Positions 17,159 to 24,606 of a stretch of DNA of 43,094 bases are shown piece after piece (position 1 is the first letter of the stretch; the number at the start of each line of letters is the position of its first letter). Below the pieces are notes generated by a model that saw nothing but the letters and a program-made list of their open reading frames with translations, did no database searches and had not been told where the DNA came from. The DNA is taken from positions 1 to 43,094 of the forward strand of contig JAITGX010000015.1 of the NCBI GenBank assembly GCA_031280275.1. Direction: 5' to 3'. The position numbers and the translations under genes were made by a program. Source of the DNA: Synergistaceae bacterium. Lineage in GTDB: Bacteria > Synergistota > Synergistia > Synergistales > Aminobacteriaceae.

Positions 17159-17970
17159 TCCTCAATCACCACTTTCATACCGCGAAACGCGATTTTTTTC
17201 AGCTCTTCCAGCTCGTCGTTCAACATGCGGACGCAGCCCTCCGAGACCATGGTTCCCCGCGAGTCCGGGTCATGGGTGCCGTGTATGCCGATGCCCTTCC
17301 ACTTCGTGCGGAGCCGGATGAACCAGGGCCCGTATGCGCCCTCGATGACGCCTTTGCCGTCGCGGAAGTCGTGTGTCCACGCTCTGGAGTTCTCAATGGA
17401 CTGCACCGTGAATATCCCGTTCGGCGTTCTGTTGTCCCCCGCCTTCAGCTTGTCGCCGGAGTTCTTGCCCACCCCTACCCTGTAGCGCTTCTCGGTCTTG
17501 ATCCCGCGGTACAAGTAGAGCGCGAAGTCCTTCTTGACGATGCGCACCCAGTACTCACCTTCCTTCACGGAGACCTCCTGGGGAATGGGTTCCGGGTCGG
17601 GAGGCGCGGGCAAAATCCCCGGCGCCTGGTCGGCAGAAACCGCCTGATCGGAGGAGGCCACCCAAATCGCCCAATCGAAGGAAACCGTTTGGTCGAAAGA
17701 AAGCGCCTGATCGGGTCTCCAGTCGGAGGAAAGGACGAGGGGAGGCGTCAGGGTCTCCTGCGCTGGGCGTCTCGGTGCGACGAGAAAGGACGTCACGCCC
17801 CGGTACGCGCCGTACGCGCCGTACAAACCGAACAGCAGCGCTGCGATAACCGCCGCTTGCAGGACAGGGTGGTAGCGCCGCCGCTTCACCCACCTCCCCT
17901 GCCCTTTGTCTATCCACACCACCTCGACGTGGAACACTCCCGCCAGCCAGCGGAATATTTTTTCCATCAT
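17155..17970 (-). CDS. Membrane-anchored L,D-transpeptidase (YkuD domain)
   Basis: 271 aa. A single membrane segment lies at about 38-57, followed by a low-complexity periplasmic linker with repeated SxDQ units and a YkuD catalytic domain from about 135. The active-site pattern HGTHDPDSRG ... SEGCVRM contains the catalytic Cys and conserved His. Such enzymes form 3-3 peptidoglycan cross-links or attach proteins to the wall, consistent with a diderm with meso-DAP. The gene follows mutS2 by 57 bp in the same operon. The first ATG (17970) is used; a second ATG directly after it is equally possible. Confidence 0.88.
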   Translation of the reverse strand: MMEKIFRWLAGVFHVEVVWIDKGQGRWVKRRRYHPVLQAAVIAALLFGLYGAYGAYRGVTSFLVAPRRPAQETLTPPLVLSSDWRPDQALSFDQTVSFDWAIWVASSDQAVSADQAPGILPAPPDPEPIPQEVSVKEGEYWVRIVKKDFALYLYRGIKTEKRYRVGVGKNSGDKLKAGDNRTPNGIFTVQSIENSRAWTHDFRDGKGVIEGAYGPWFIRLRTKWKGIGIHGTHDPDSRGTMVSEGCVRMLNDELEELKKIAFRGMKVVIED

Positions 17971-18027
17971 ATCAGGCCATCACTTCTCCGAATACAGCAT
18001 TTTACAGCATGAGAGCCCTGGGCTCTT

Positions 18028-20409
18028 TTATTTGCCAAAAGCGACGACGGTGACGCCATATCCCCCTTCTCCTGCATCACCGAGGCGGTAGCTGGAGACG
18101 TAGTTCAGCCGTGAACAGAGGGCGTGAACCTCCCGGCGCAGAATCCCCTCCCCGCGTCCGTGGATGACGAGAACGCTGGAGTAGCCCGCCCGGTAGGCCT
18201 TGTCCAGGTAGGTGCTGGTCAGCGGCAGGGCCTCGTCCACGCTCATTCCCCGCACCATAATGGAACTCGGCACGTGCTCTTTCACGATCAGGGTCGAGGT
18301 GTCCACCGGCAGGGCCGCGGCTTTCGCCTTTTTTTCGGTGGCCATTAACTGATCCACAGGGACCTCCAGGTACATGGGGCCCGCAACGAGCCTGACCCTG
18401 CCGTTCTTGACGGACTCGATAACCCCTATGATACCGCTGCCCGCCACTTGGGCCGTCACGCCTTCTTTGGGAACAAAGGTCTTGCCGTGCAGCTCCCTTT
18501 CCACGCGTTTCGCGTGGCGCGCCTCCAAGTCCTTGCGTATCTTCTGGATGTCCTGCCGCCGTGCGCCCAGTTCTCTGTGCGCAGCCGACCGCGCCGTCTC
18601 TTCCAAGCTCCGAATGAGACCTCGGGACGCAGCCTCTGCTTTCGTTAACAAATCTGCCGCGCGCTTGTCCGCCGCCTCCAGGATTTTGTCTTTTTGGTAT
18701 TCAATCTCCGCCGCACGATCTTCGTACACCTTTTTCAGCCGCTCCGCCTCCGCGCGTTCGTCCGCAGTACGGCGCTCCAACAAATTGAGGGCCGCCCTCC
18801 GCTCGTTGAGCTGGGTCATGAACTCCTCGGCGGTGACGCCGCGCGCTTCCAGCGAAGAGCGGGCCAGCTTCAGCACGTCCTCCGGCATTCCCCACCGCTT
18901 CGCGATCAAAAGGGCGTTGCTCTTGCCCGGCACGCCCATCAAAAGGCGGTAAGTGGGGGCCAGCCGGTCCGCGTCGAACTCCATGCTGGCGGTCTCCACG
19001 AGAGGGGTAGTCAGGGCGTACTGCTTTATGGGGTTATGGTGCGTGGAGGCCAGGGTCAGAACTTGGGCCTTTCTGAGGGTTTCCAAAATCGCGATACCTA
19101 ACGCCGCGCCCTCGTGGGGGTCGGTTCCCGCGCCCAACTCGTCCAGCAGCGCCAAAGAGCGCGGCGTTGCGCCCTTCAGGATGCTCACGATGTTCCTCAG
19201 GTGGGCGCTGAAAGTGGACAGGTTCTGCTCAATGCTCTGCTCATCGCCGATGTCCGCGTACACTGCGTCGATGTCCCCCACAAAAGACCCGTCGCGGGCT
19301 GGCAGGGGCAGGCCCGCCCAGGCCATGGCCACGCAGAGCCCCGCAGTTTTCAGCGCCACCGTCTTGCCCCCTGTGTTGGGTCCAGTGATGACGAGAGTCG
19401 TAAAGGAGTCCGGTCCGTTTTGGGAGACGGCGGCTCCGCAGCGAACGCTCACGGGAACGGCGGCGTCCTTCAAGAGGGGATGGCGGGATTCCACCAGGCT
19501 GAACCCCACCCGGCGGGAGAGTTCCGGCAGAGTCCACCGCCGTTTGCGCATGACCTCCCCGCAGGCGTAAAGCAGGTCGATCTCGCCCAGAACCGTCTCT
19601 GCCTCAGCCACGGCCCGCTGACGGGCCAGGATTTTTCCCGTGATCTCCATCAGCACGCGGGTTTCCTCCTCCCGCTCGTCCCGCGCCTTCAGCACCATGC
19701 CGTTGTTGACGGTGGAGAGCATGCGCGGTTCCATGTAGACGGAGTTCCCGGAGGCTGAACGGTCCACCAGCAGGCCAGGGAAACGGTTGACGTATTCCTG
19801 CCGTACCAGCAGCAGGAAGCGCCCGTCTCGGTAGGTCAAGGCCCGCTCTTGCAACATGTTCAAGATGGCCCCATCCTCCATGAGGCGGACGGCGGTCTTC
19901 CGTCCTGCCCGTTTCAGGACCTCCAGGCCATTTCGTATCTCTTGGAGCTTGGGTGAGGCGGAGTCCGCCACGCGCCCAGAGTCCTCGATCACCGCCAGGA
20001 CCTCCAGCTCCGGGGCGAAGTCACGAATTCGCCGCGCCAGGGTTCCAAACGCGGGGTAGTCTCCCTCCAGTTCCGCCAGGGCCTCCCGCACCCGCGCCGC
20101 CAAGATCAGCAGAGTTTTGACCCTCAGCAGCTCCTCCCCCAGGAGAAGGCCGCTTTTTTCCGCCAGGGGGAAGAGTCCCGTGACGCGGACGACGCCCGCG
20201 TTCCAGGGCACCGCCTTGTCCCCCCGCCGGTCGGTGCAGTCCAGCCACGCCAGTAAAAGCTCCCGCCGTACCTGAAGCTGAGCCATCGTCTTGCAGGGCG
20301 TCAGGGAAGCGAGGGCGCTCTCCCCCAGCTCTCCCCTCACGTTTTCCACGAAGGGGAAAAGCGACTTTTCAAACTCCAGCAGGTTCAGGACGGGTTCGGA
20401 TATGAACAT
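18028..20409 (-). CDS. mutS2: MutS2 ATPase with altered Smr domain
   Basis: 793 aa, the usual length. MutS2 proteins bind branched DNA or, as RqcU/MutS2 in Bacillus, collided ribosomes, which they split. The N-terminal clamp/lever region is followed by the ABC-type ATPase with Walker A GPNTGGKT, Walker B LALLDELGAGTDP and STHH. A long coiled-coil insert (about 515-610) and the C-terminal Smr domain (about 715-793) follow. In Smr the usual LDLRG motif reads IMVRG, so the acidic residue linked to nuclease activity is missing; the HGRGEGILR loop is kept. GAGGAG precedes ATG 20409. It lies 8 bp after cvpA. Confidence 0.94.
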   Translation of the reverse strand: MFISEPVLNLLEFEKSLFPFVENVRGELGESALASLTPCKTMAQLQVRRELLLAWLDCTDRRGDKAVPWNAGVVRVTGLFPLAEKSGLLLGEELLRVKTLLILAARVREALAELEGDYPAFGTLARRIRDFAPELEVLAVIEDSGRVADSASPKLQEIRNGLEVLKRAGRKTAVRLMEDGAILNMLQERALTYRDGRFLLLVRQEYVNRFPGLLVDRSASGNSVYMEPRMLSTVNNGMVLKARDEREEETRVLMEITGKILARQRAVAEAETVLGEIDLLYACGEVMRKRRWTLPELSRRVGFSLVESRHPLLKDAAVPVSVRCGAAVSQNGPDSFTTLVITGPNTGGKTVALKTAGLCVAMAWAGLPLPARDGSFVGDIDAVYADIGDEQSIEQNLSTFSAHLRNIVSILKGATPRSLALLDELGAGTDPHEGAALGIAILETLRKAQVLTLASTHHNPIKQYALTTPLVETASMEFDADRLAPTYRLLMGVPGKSNALLIAKRWGMPEDVLKLARSSLEARGVTAEEFMTQLNERRAALNLLERRTADERAEAERLKKVYEDRAAEIEYQKDKILEAADKRAADLLTKAEAASRGLIRSLEETARSAAHRELGARRQDIQKIRKDLEARHAKRVERELHGKTFVPKEGVTAQVAGSGIIGVIESVKNGRVRLVAGPMYLEVPVDQLMATEKKAKAAALPVDTSTLIVKEHVPSSIMVRGMSVDEALPLTSTYLDKAYRAGYSSVLVIHGRGEGILRREVHALCSRLNYVSSYRLGDAGEGGYGVTVVAFGK

Positions 20410-20417
20410 TGCGCTCC

Positions 20418-20990
20418 TCAGCCGTCAACGGGAGCGCTCCTTGGCGTGGGAGCGCCCGGTTCGGCGTCCTCGTCCGGCGGCGTCAGGTGGGAGACGTCAA
20501 GCCACCCGTTGGCCGTCAGGAATTTCAGCACCGGGGGCCACACGACGGCGGCGCCCTTCATGGCCACGCTCTCCTGCATCCACGCGCCGGGAAGAAGGGG
20601 GGAAAAAACGGAGACCACCCCGTAAATGAAAATAAACAGAAGAAACGTGCGCAGGGCCCCCAAGAACACCCCCATGAAATGGTCCATCATGGTTAGGTCC
20701 GCCGCTCGAACCAGAGCCTGCAAAAGCCTTCCTACCGCCGTGAAGGCCAGCGAAACAGCGATAAAAAGGGCGGCGGCGCAAAGCAGCTCCGCCAGCGTGG
20801 AGTCCACTGATGGAAAGTAGTGCAACGCCAAGGCCGCCAGGGGCTGGGCAAAAGTCCAACTGCAGGCGACCCCGACCACAAACCCCAGCATGGACACGAT
20901 CTCCATCGTCATGCCGCGCAGGGCTCCCCTCACAATGAAAAACGCAAACACGCACGCCGCGCCGATGTCGAACACGCGAGCGAAAGTCAT
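20418..20990 (-). CDS. cvpA: CvpA-family membrane protein
   Basis: 190 aa with four predicted membrane helices, starting MTFARVFDIGAACVFAFF. It matches the CvpA family, named for colicin V production in E. coli and linked to envelope integrity; the molecular function is unresolved. A MutS2 neighbour is common for this family in many phyla. The start at 20990 is placed by GGAGAGGGAG upstream; the longer frame overlaps the prepilin peptidase gene and is not used. The C-terminal tail is Pro-rich and charged. Confidence 0.8.
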   Translation of the reverse strand: MTFARVFDIGAACVFAFFIVRGALRGMTMEIVSMLGFVVGVACSWTFAQPLAALALHYFPSVDSTLAELLCAAALFIAVSLAFTAVGRLLQALVRAADLTMMDHFMGVFLGALRTFLLFIFIYGVVSVFSPLLPGAWMQESVAMKGAAVVWPPVLKFLTANGWLDVSHLTPPDEDAEPGAPTPRSAPVDG

Positions 20991-21009
20991 CCGGATTCTC
21001 CCTCTCCTT

Positions 21010-21828
21010 TCACCAAGGCCACCCGGTCTGGAAAACCAGGGGAAAATATTGGAAGCGCAGCCCAATGACACCCAAGAGCCAGGGGCCGAACAAAAGCGTC
21101 AGGAATCCCCCAGCAGACAGATAGGGAACCAACGCAAACGCGTCGTGACGCCCCCATCTCACTTTACCTCGGAACAAGAGCCAGAGGCTCCCCACGCCCC
21201 CGCACATGATTCCCATGTAGAAGGCCAGAAGCGTCATCTTCCATCCGTAGACAGCGCCCATGCCGCCCATGAAACAGGCATCACCCCAACCCATGCCGTC
21301 CTGCCCCATAATCAAGCGGCTCGAAAGGATGATCGCGGCGAAAAGACCCCACCCCGCGACGACCCCTACAAGTCCGTCGAGGAGGGCGCCCCACCCCCCC
21401 GCCAGGCGTATCGCCAGGCCGGCAAGTCCCGTCATGAGCGCGAAAGCATCGAAAACGTCCCCGCTTTCGTAGTCAGTCAGAGAGTTGATCAGGAACCCGC
21501 AGACGGCCGTCATGGAGAGCACGTAAGCCCACGAAAGCCCCCAGCGCCACGCCATGAGCCCCGCCGCCGCCGCGCCCACGACCTCCACAACCAGGTAGCG
21601 GAGGGATATACGGGCCCCGCAACTCCGGCAGCGCCCCCTTTGAAGCACCCATGACACCAGCGGCACCAGCTCCCAGGCGGAGAGTTCCTTCCCGCAGGAC
21701 TCGCAGACGGAGCGCTCTCTTCCCCACCAGGGGCGGCCTGTCACGCTGCGGTGGGCAGCCACGTTGAAAAAAGAACCCAGCGACGCGCCCAGGATTGCGG
21801 AGAACACGACCTGCAAAACACCCCCCAC
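21010..21828 (-). CDS. pilD: Prepilin peptidase (A24, PilD type)
   Basis: 272 aa inner-membrane aspartic protease that cleaves and N-methylates type IV prepilins or type II secretion pseudopilins. The N-terminal cytosolic loop has two CxxC pairs (CESCG, CRSCG) of the full bifunctional form. The two catalytic Asp lie in LTDYESGDVFD and GMGWGDACF. About seven to eight membrane helices. The start is GTG 21828. No pilin or secretion genes are in the window, so its clients are encoded elsewhere. It is in an operon with the zinc-ribbon protein before it and cvpA after it. Confidence 0.92.
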   Translation of the reverse strand: MGGVLQVVFSAILGASLGSFFNVAAHRSVTGRPWWGRERSVCESCGKELSAWELVPLVSWVLQRGRCRSCGARISLRYLVVEVVGAAAAGLMAWRWGLSWAYVLSMTAVCGFLINSLTDYESGDVFDAFALMTGLAGLAIRLAGGWGALLDGLVGVVAGWGLFAAIILSSRLIMGQDGMGWGDACFMGGMGAVYGWKMTLLAFYMGIMCGGVGSLWLLFRGKVRWGRHDAFALVPYLSAGGFLTLLFGPWLLGVIGLRFQYFPLVFQTGWPW

Positions 21829-21836
21829 GCGTGGTC

Positions 21837-22220
21837 CTACTTTTTCTTGTTGAGTTCGCCGTAGCGCTGCTGCCCGTAGGAGGCGGCGTTCTGTGCTCTC
21901 TGAGCCGCGCTTTCCTGCATCTGCTTCAGGGAGCTTTCGAACTCCTGGGCCAGCTTCTGCCGGTTCAGCGTTTCGGGGTCGGCACGCCTGTCGATGTCCC
22001 GGTCAAGGTATCCCATGTCCACCAACGCCTGAATGTCCCGAACGTCCGTCTCCAGCTCGTTGGCGAGGGTATCCACGTTGAAGTCCGTCTTCGGGTTGTC
22101 GCGGAGGTGCTCGCGTACCTTGGGGTAGAGCCCGTCGAGGCGCGTATGGCAGTCAGGGCACGTTCTGCCGCCTGATGATGTAAAAATTTTCCCGCATAAT
22201 TTGCATGTCAGTAAAGGCAT
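21837..22220 (-). CDS. Zinc-ribbon/HTH protein, similar to the flagellar-operon YvyF type
   Basis: 127 aa. The N-terminus is a zinc ribbon with CKLCG and CPDC pairs. It is followed by a MerR-like helix-turn-helix (about 40-75, LANELETDVRDIQALVDMGYL) and a charged Gln-rich C-terminal helix. This order fits the small proteins found in flagellar operons (TIGR03826/YvyF-like), often seen as regulators, though no flagellar gene is present here. ATG 22220 has GGAGGG 6 bp upstream and is the first gene of the operon. Confidence 0.6.
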   Translation of the reverse strand: MPLLTCKLCGKIFTSSGGRTCPDCHTRLDGLYPKVREHLRDNPKTDFNVDTLANELETDVRDIQALVDMGYLDRDIDRRADPETLNRQKLAQEFESSLKQMQESAAQRAQNAASYGQQRYGELNKKK

Positions 22221-22251
22221 AACTTTCCCTCCAACAAATCAAGATAGCCCT

Positions 22252-22260
22252 ATTGTAACA
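22252..22260 (-). promoter_or_regulatory. Extended -10 promoter of the zinc-ribbon/pilD/mutS2 operon
   Basis: On the minus strand TGTTACAAT is an extended -10 element (TGnTACAAT). No good -35 lies 17 bp upstream, as is usual for extended -10 promoters. The 17-bp motif at 22294 lies upstream. Confidence 0.5.
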
Positions 22261-22293
22261 TCATTCTCAGTTCGTAAGTATCCGAATCAATCT

Positions 22294-22310
22294 CAGGGCA
22301 AACACATGAA
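22294..22310 (+). repeat. 17-bp promoter-linked motif, copy 2
   Basis: CAGGGCAAACACATGAA lies about 37 bp upstream of the extended -10 of the minus-strand operon. It differs from the copy at 617 at two positions. Confidence 0.55.
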
Positions 22311-22331
22311 AATCATAAAGCAATATTATAG

Positions 22332-22355
22332 TAAGGAAGCACTGATTAATGGGGT
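22332..22355 (-). repeat. TIR hairpin repeat, solo right end (copy 5)
   Basis: TAAGGAAGCACTGATTAAT followed by GGGGT is the reverse complement of the right end of the repeat family. The rest of the element is absent. It sits between the aldolase stop and the zinc-ribbon gene promoter. Confidence 0.6.
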
Positions 22356-22372
22356 AGGAGCGTGGGAGTATG

Positions 22373-23014
22373 TCAATGACCATACCGCGTTTTGACAAAT
22401 TCCTGCATAGCAGCGATGTTTTCGTCGGATATGGGGTGGAAGGTTCCACTCATCGAGCGGATAAGTTGAAGGACGTGCGCGGTCATTTCCAAGACCGCCG
22501 CCGTCCGAAAGCACGCGCTCAGGTCTTTGCCCACGCAGACCGCTCCGTGAGATTTCAGCAGGCAGGCGTTGGCCCTTCGCCCCAGAGCGGCGACGCAGTT
22601 CCGGGCCAGTTCCGGCGAACCCGGCAGAGCGTACCCAGCCGTCCGCACCACGTCGCCCAGGGCCTGGGCCGCCTCGTCAATGAACAGAGGAATGTCCTCG
22701 CCCATGCAGGAAAACACGGTGGAGTAGATGGGGTGCGTGTGAAGCACCGCGCCCACGTCCGGCCTGGCGTTGTACACGGCCACGTGAAGCGGCGTCTCCG
22801 TGGAGGGCTGCCGGCGCCCTTCCAAGACGCGCCCCTCCAGTCCCACCACCGCCACGTCCTCTTCGGTAAGGTCGTCATAGGGCATACCGCTGGGCGTGAT
22901 GTAGATCCGATCGCGGCCGCGAACGCTGATGTTCCCCCACGTCTCCATAGTCAGCCCCGAGTGAAGCATTTTTTTCCCCGCCTCCACCACCGCTCGCCTG
23001 TAACCCATCGTCAT
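22373..23014 (-). CDS. Class II aldolase/adducin family protein
   Basis: 213 aa, the size of L-fuculose-phosphate aldolase and L-ribulose-5-phosphate 4-epimerase. The family motifs are present: TWGNISVR, ITPSGMPYDDL, the zinc ligands in VLHTHPIYST and SHGAVCVG, and an acidic residue in STETPLHVAVY. It would split or epimerise a sugar phosphate with Zn2+. The substrate cannot be read; no sugar genes are nearby. The ATG overlaps the tsaD stop by 4 bp, so it is the last gene of the TPR-tsaD operon. Confidence 0.85.
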   Translation of the reverse strand: MTMGYRRAVVEAGKKMLHSGLTMETWGNISVRGRDRIYITPSGMPYDDLTEEDVAVVGLEGRVLEGRRQPSTETPLHVAVYNARPDVGAVLHTHPIYSTVFSCMGEDIPLFIDEAAQALGDVVRTAGYALPGSPELARNCVAALGRRANACLLKSHGAVCVGKDLSACFRTAAVLEMTAHVLQLIRSMSGTFHPISDENIAAMQEFVKTRYGH

Positions 23015-24012
23015 AACTCCAGCGACGGGTCCGGGGTGAGATGGGGGTCGGGGCGAACACCGCGGGTCCAGGCATTGTATCCGGCCAAGGCAACCATGAC
23101 GGCGTTGTCAGTGCAACGCGGCAAGGGCGGGAGGCAGGCACCGTGGGCTTCAGTCAAGGCGCGGCGCAGGGCACTGTTGGCCGCCACGCCCCCAGAGGCG
23201 GTCACGGTCTTTATGCCCGTCAGCCGGACGGCCAGAGCGGTTTTGACGAGCAGCGCCTCAATAACGGCCCGTTGGAACGACGCGCAAAGATGAGGCAAAA
23301 ACTGAGGGGGTAGGGCGCCCCCATTTTCCTTTTTTATTTTCTCGACTTGTTGGAGCAGGGCCGTTTTGAGTCCGCTGAAGCTGAACTCGACGCGGGCCGT
23401 GTTTTTCAGCGGCACGGGGAAGGCGAAAGCGTTGGGATCTCCCTTCTGCGCGAGCTGGTCGATCTCCGGCCCCCCTGGATATCCCAGTCCCATTACTTTT
23501 GCCGCCTTATCGTAGGCCTCGCCGGCGGCGTCGTCTCGCGTGGCCCCCAGCAGGGTATAGCGTCCGAAACCGTTCACCAGGACGATCTCCGTGTGCCCGC
23601 CGGAGACGATCAGGGATAAGAACGGGGGAACCGGCCCGGATTCGGATAGGGACGCGAACAAATGGCCCTCCAGGTGGTTGACCCCAAGGACGGGCACACC
23701 CCACGCCTGCGAAAGTGCTCGCGCCGCCTCCACCCCCACCAGCAGGGAACCCATTAGCCCTGGCCCTCGCGTCACAGCGATGAGGCTTAACTCCTCGCCC
23801 GAAACCCCTGCCCCTCTTAATGCGGCGTCCACCAGGGGCAGAAGACTTTCCAAATGAAGCCGGGCGGCGAACTCCGGGACGACACCCCCAAAGAGCGCGT
23901 GGTCTCTCACCTGGCTCGACAGGAACTCCGATAGAACCTCCCAGCCGTCCCTCACCACGGCGACGGCGGTGTCGTCACAGCTCGTTTCGATGCCCAGCGT
24001 GAGGAAACTCAC
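23011..24012 (-). CDS. tsaD: tRNA N6-threonylcarbamoyltransferase TsaD
   Basis: 333 aa. It transfers the threonylcarbamoyl group to A37 of ANN-decoding tRNAs, acting with TsaB and TsaE. It begins FLTLGIETSCDDTAVAVV and has the metal-binding HLEGH motif, the SGGHTE loop, ATRDDAAGEAYDK and the terminal CTDNAVMVA. All key residues are intact. A short Pro-rich tail follows. It overlaps the gene before it (4 bp) and the aldolase after it (4 bp), which places this essential gene in the same transcript as the periplasmic TPR proteins. Confidence 0.97.
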   Translation of the reverse strand: MSFLTLGIETSCDDTAVAVVRDGWEVLSEFLSSQVRDHALFGGVVPEFAARLHLESLLPLVDAALRGAGVSGEELSLIAVTRGPGLMGSLLVGVEAARALSQAWGVPVLGVNHLEGHLFASLSESGPVPPFLSLIVSGGHTEIVLVNGFGRYTLLGATRDDAAGEAYDKAAKVMGLGYPGGPEIDQLAQKGDPNAFAFPVPLKNTARVEFSFSGLKTALLQQVEKIKKENGGALPPQFLPHLCASFQRAVIEALLVKTALAVRLTGIKTVTASGGVAANSALRRALTEAHGACLPPLPRCTDNAVMVALAGYNAWTRGVRPDPHLTPDPSLEL

Positions 24013-24596
24013 CTGTGCGGGACCTTGAACTCCGCCAGTGCGTCATCGTAGCGGATCTCCACTTTCTGCCCCGGTTTGAGGGAAGGCGCGGCAATCGCTA
24101 CAGCGCTCTGGCTTCCTGGAGCAAGCTCTCTCTTCCAATAGTCCTTCCTCGTCAGCACGTCGTCGGACGTGAGCCGGTACCCATCGATGACCACCTGCGT
24201 CAAGTCGAAATCCCAGCGCTTCAACGCCCGGTAGTGCAACAGGAACACGTCGCGCCCTTTCAGCTTCGCCTGCGTTTCCTTGCGGCTGCTGGAATAGTAG
24301 CTCAAATTCGTGACGAGCCATTCCTCCGCGTCCCGGTCCTCGCCCAGCCGGCGGGTCAGCCCGCGCTCCAACCATGTGACCTGCAACACGCCTCTGGAGT
24401 TGAGAACAAGTTCCTCCCCCAGCACTTGACCCTCAACCCACAACGTGGCCGTGCGCGCGTCGAGCCGCTCCTTCCATGCCTTAGAGCTGTGCGCCTCGGC
24501 GAACCCAACAGCCCAGACCAGCGCGAAAACCAGCGCCGCGCTGAACCATCCCCGCCTTGGCGTCTTAGTCAGTGTTTTTCGGAAGTTTTTTTTCAT
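24009..24596 (-). CDS. Small exported protein of unknown function
   Basis: 195 aa. A basic start and a hydrophobic segment (about 17-35, ending GFAEAHS) look like a signal peptide with a possible cleavage after AEA. The mature part is mostly beta-rich, with no motif that I recognise (for example LKGRDVFLLHYRALKRWDFDL and a C-terminal LKPGQKVEIRYDD). It follows the giant TPR gene by 10 bp and overlaps tsaD by 4 bp, so it likely works with the TPR proteins in the periplasm. GAGGTAAGGGTGAG lies upstream of the ATG. Confidence 0.6.
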   Translation of the reverse strand: MKKNFRKTLTKTPRRGWFSAALVFALVWAVGFAEAHSSKAWKERLDARTATLWVEGQVLGEELVLNSRGVLQVTWLERGLTRRLGEDRDAEEWLVTNLSYYSSSRKETQAKLKGRDVFLLHYRALKRWDFDLTQVVIDGYRLTSDDVLTRKDYWKRELAPGSQSAVAIAAPSLKPGQKVEIRYDDALAEFKVPHR

Positions 24597-24606
24597 TGTC
24601 TCACCC

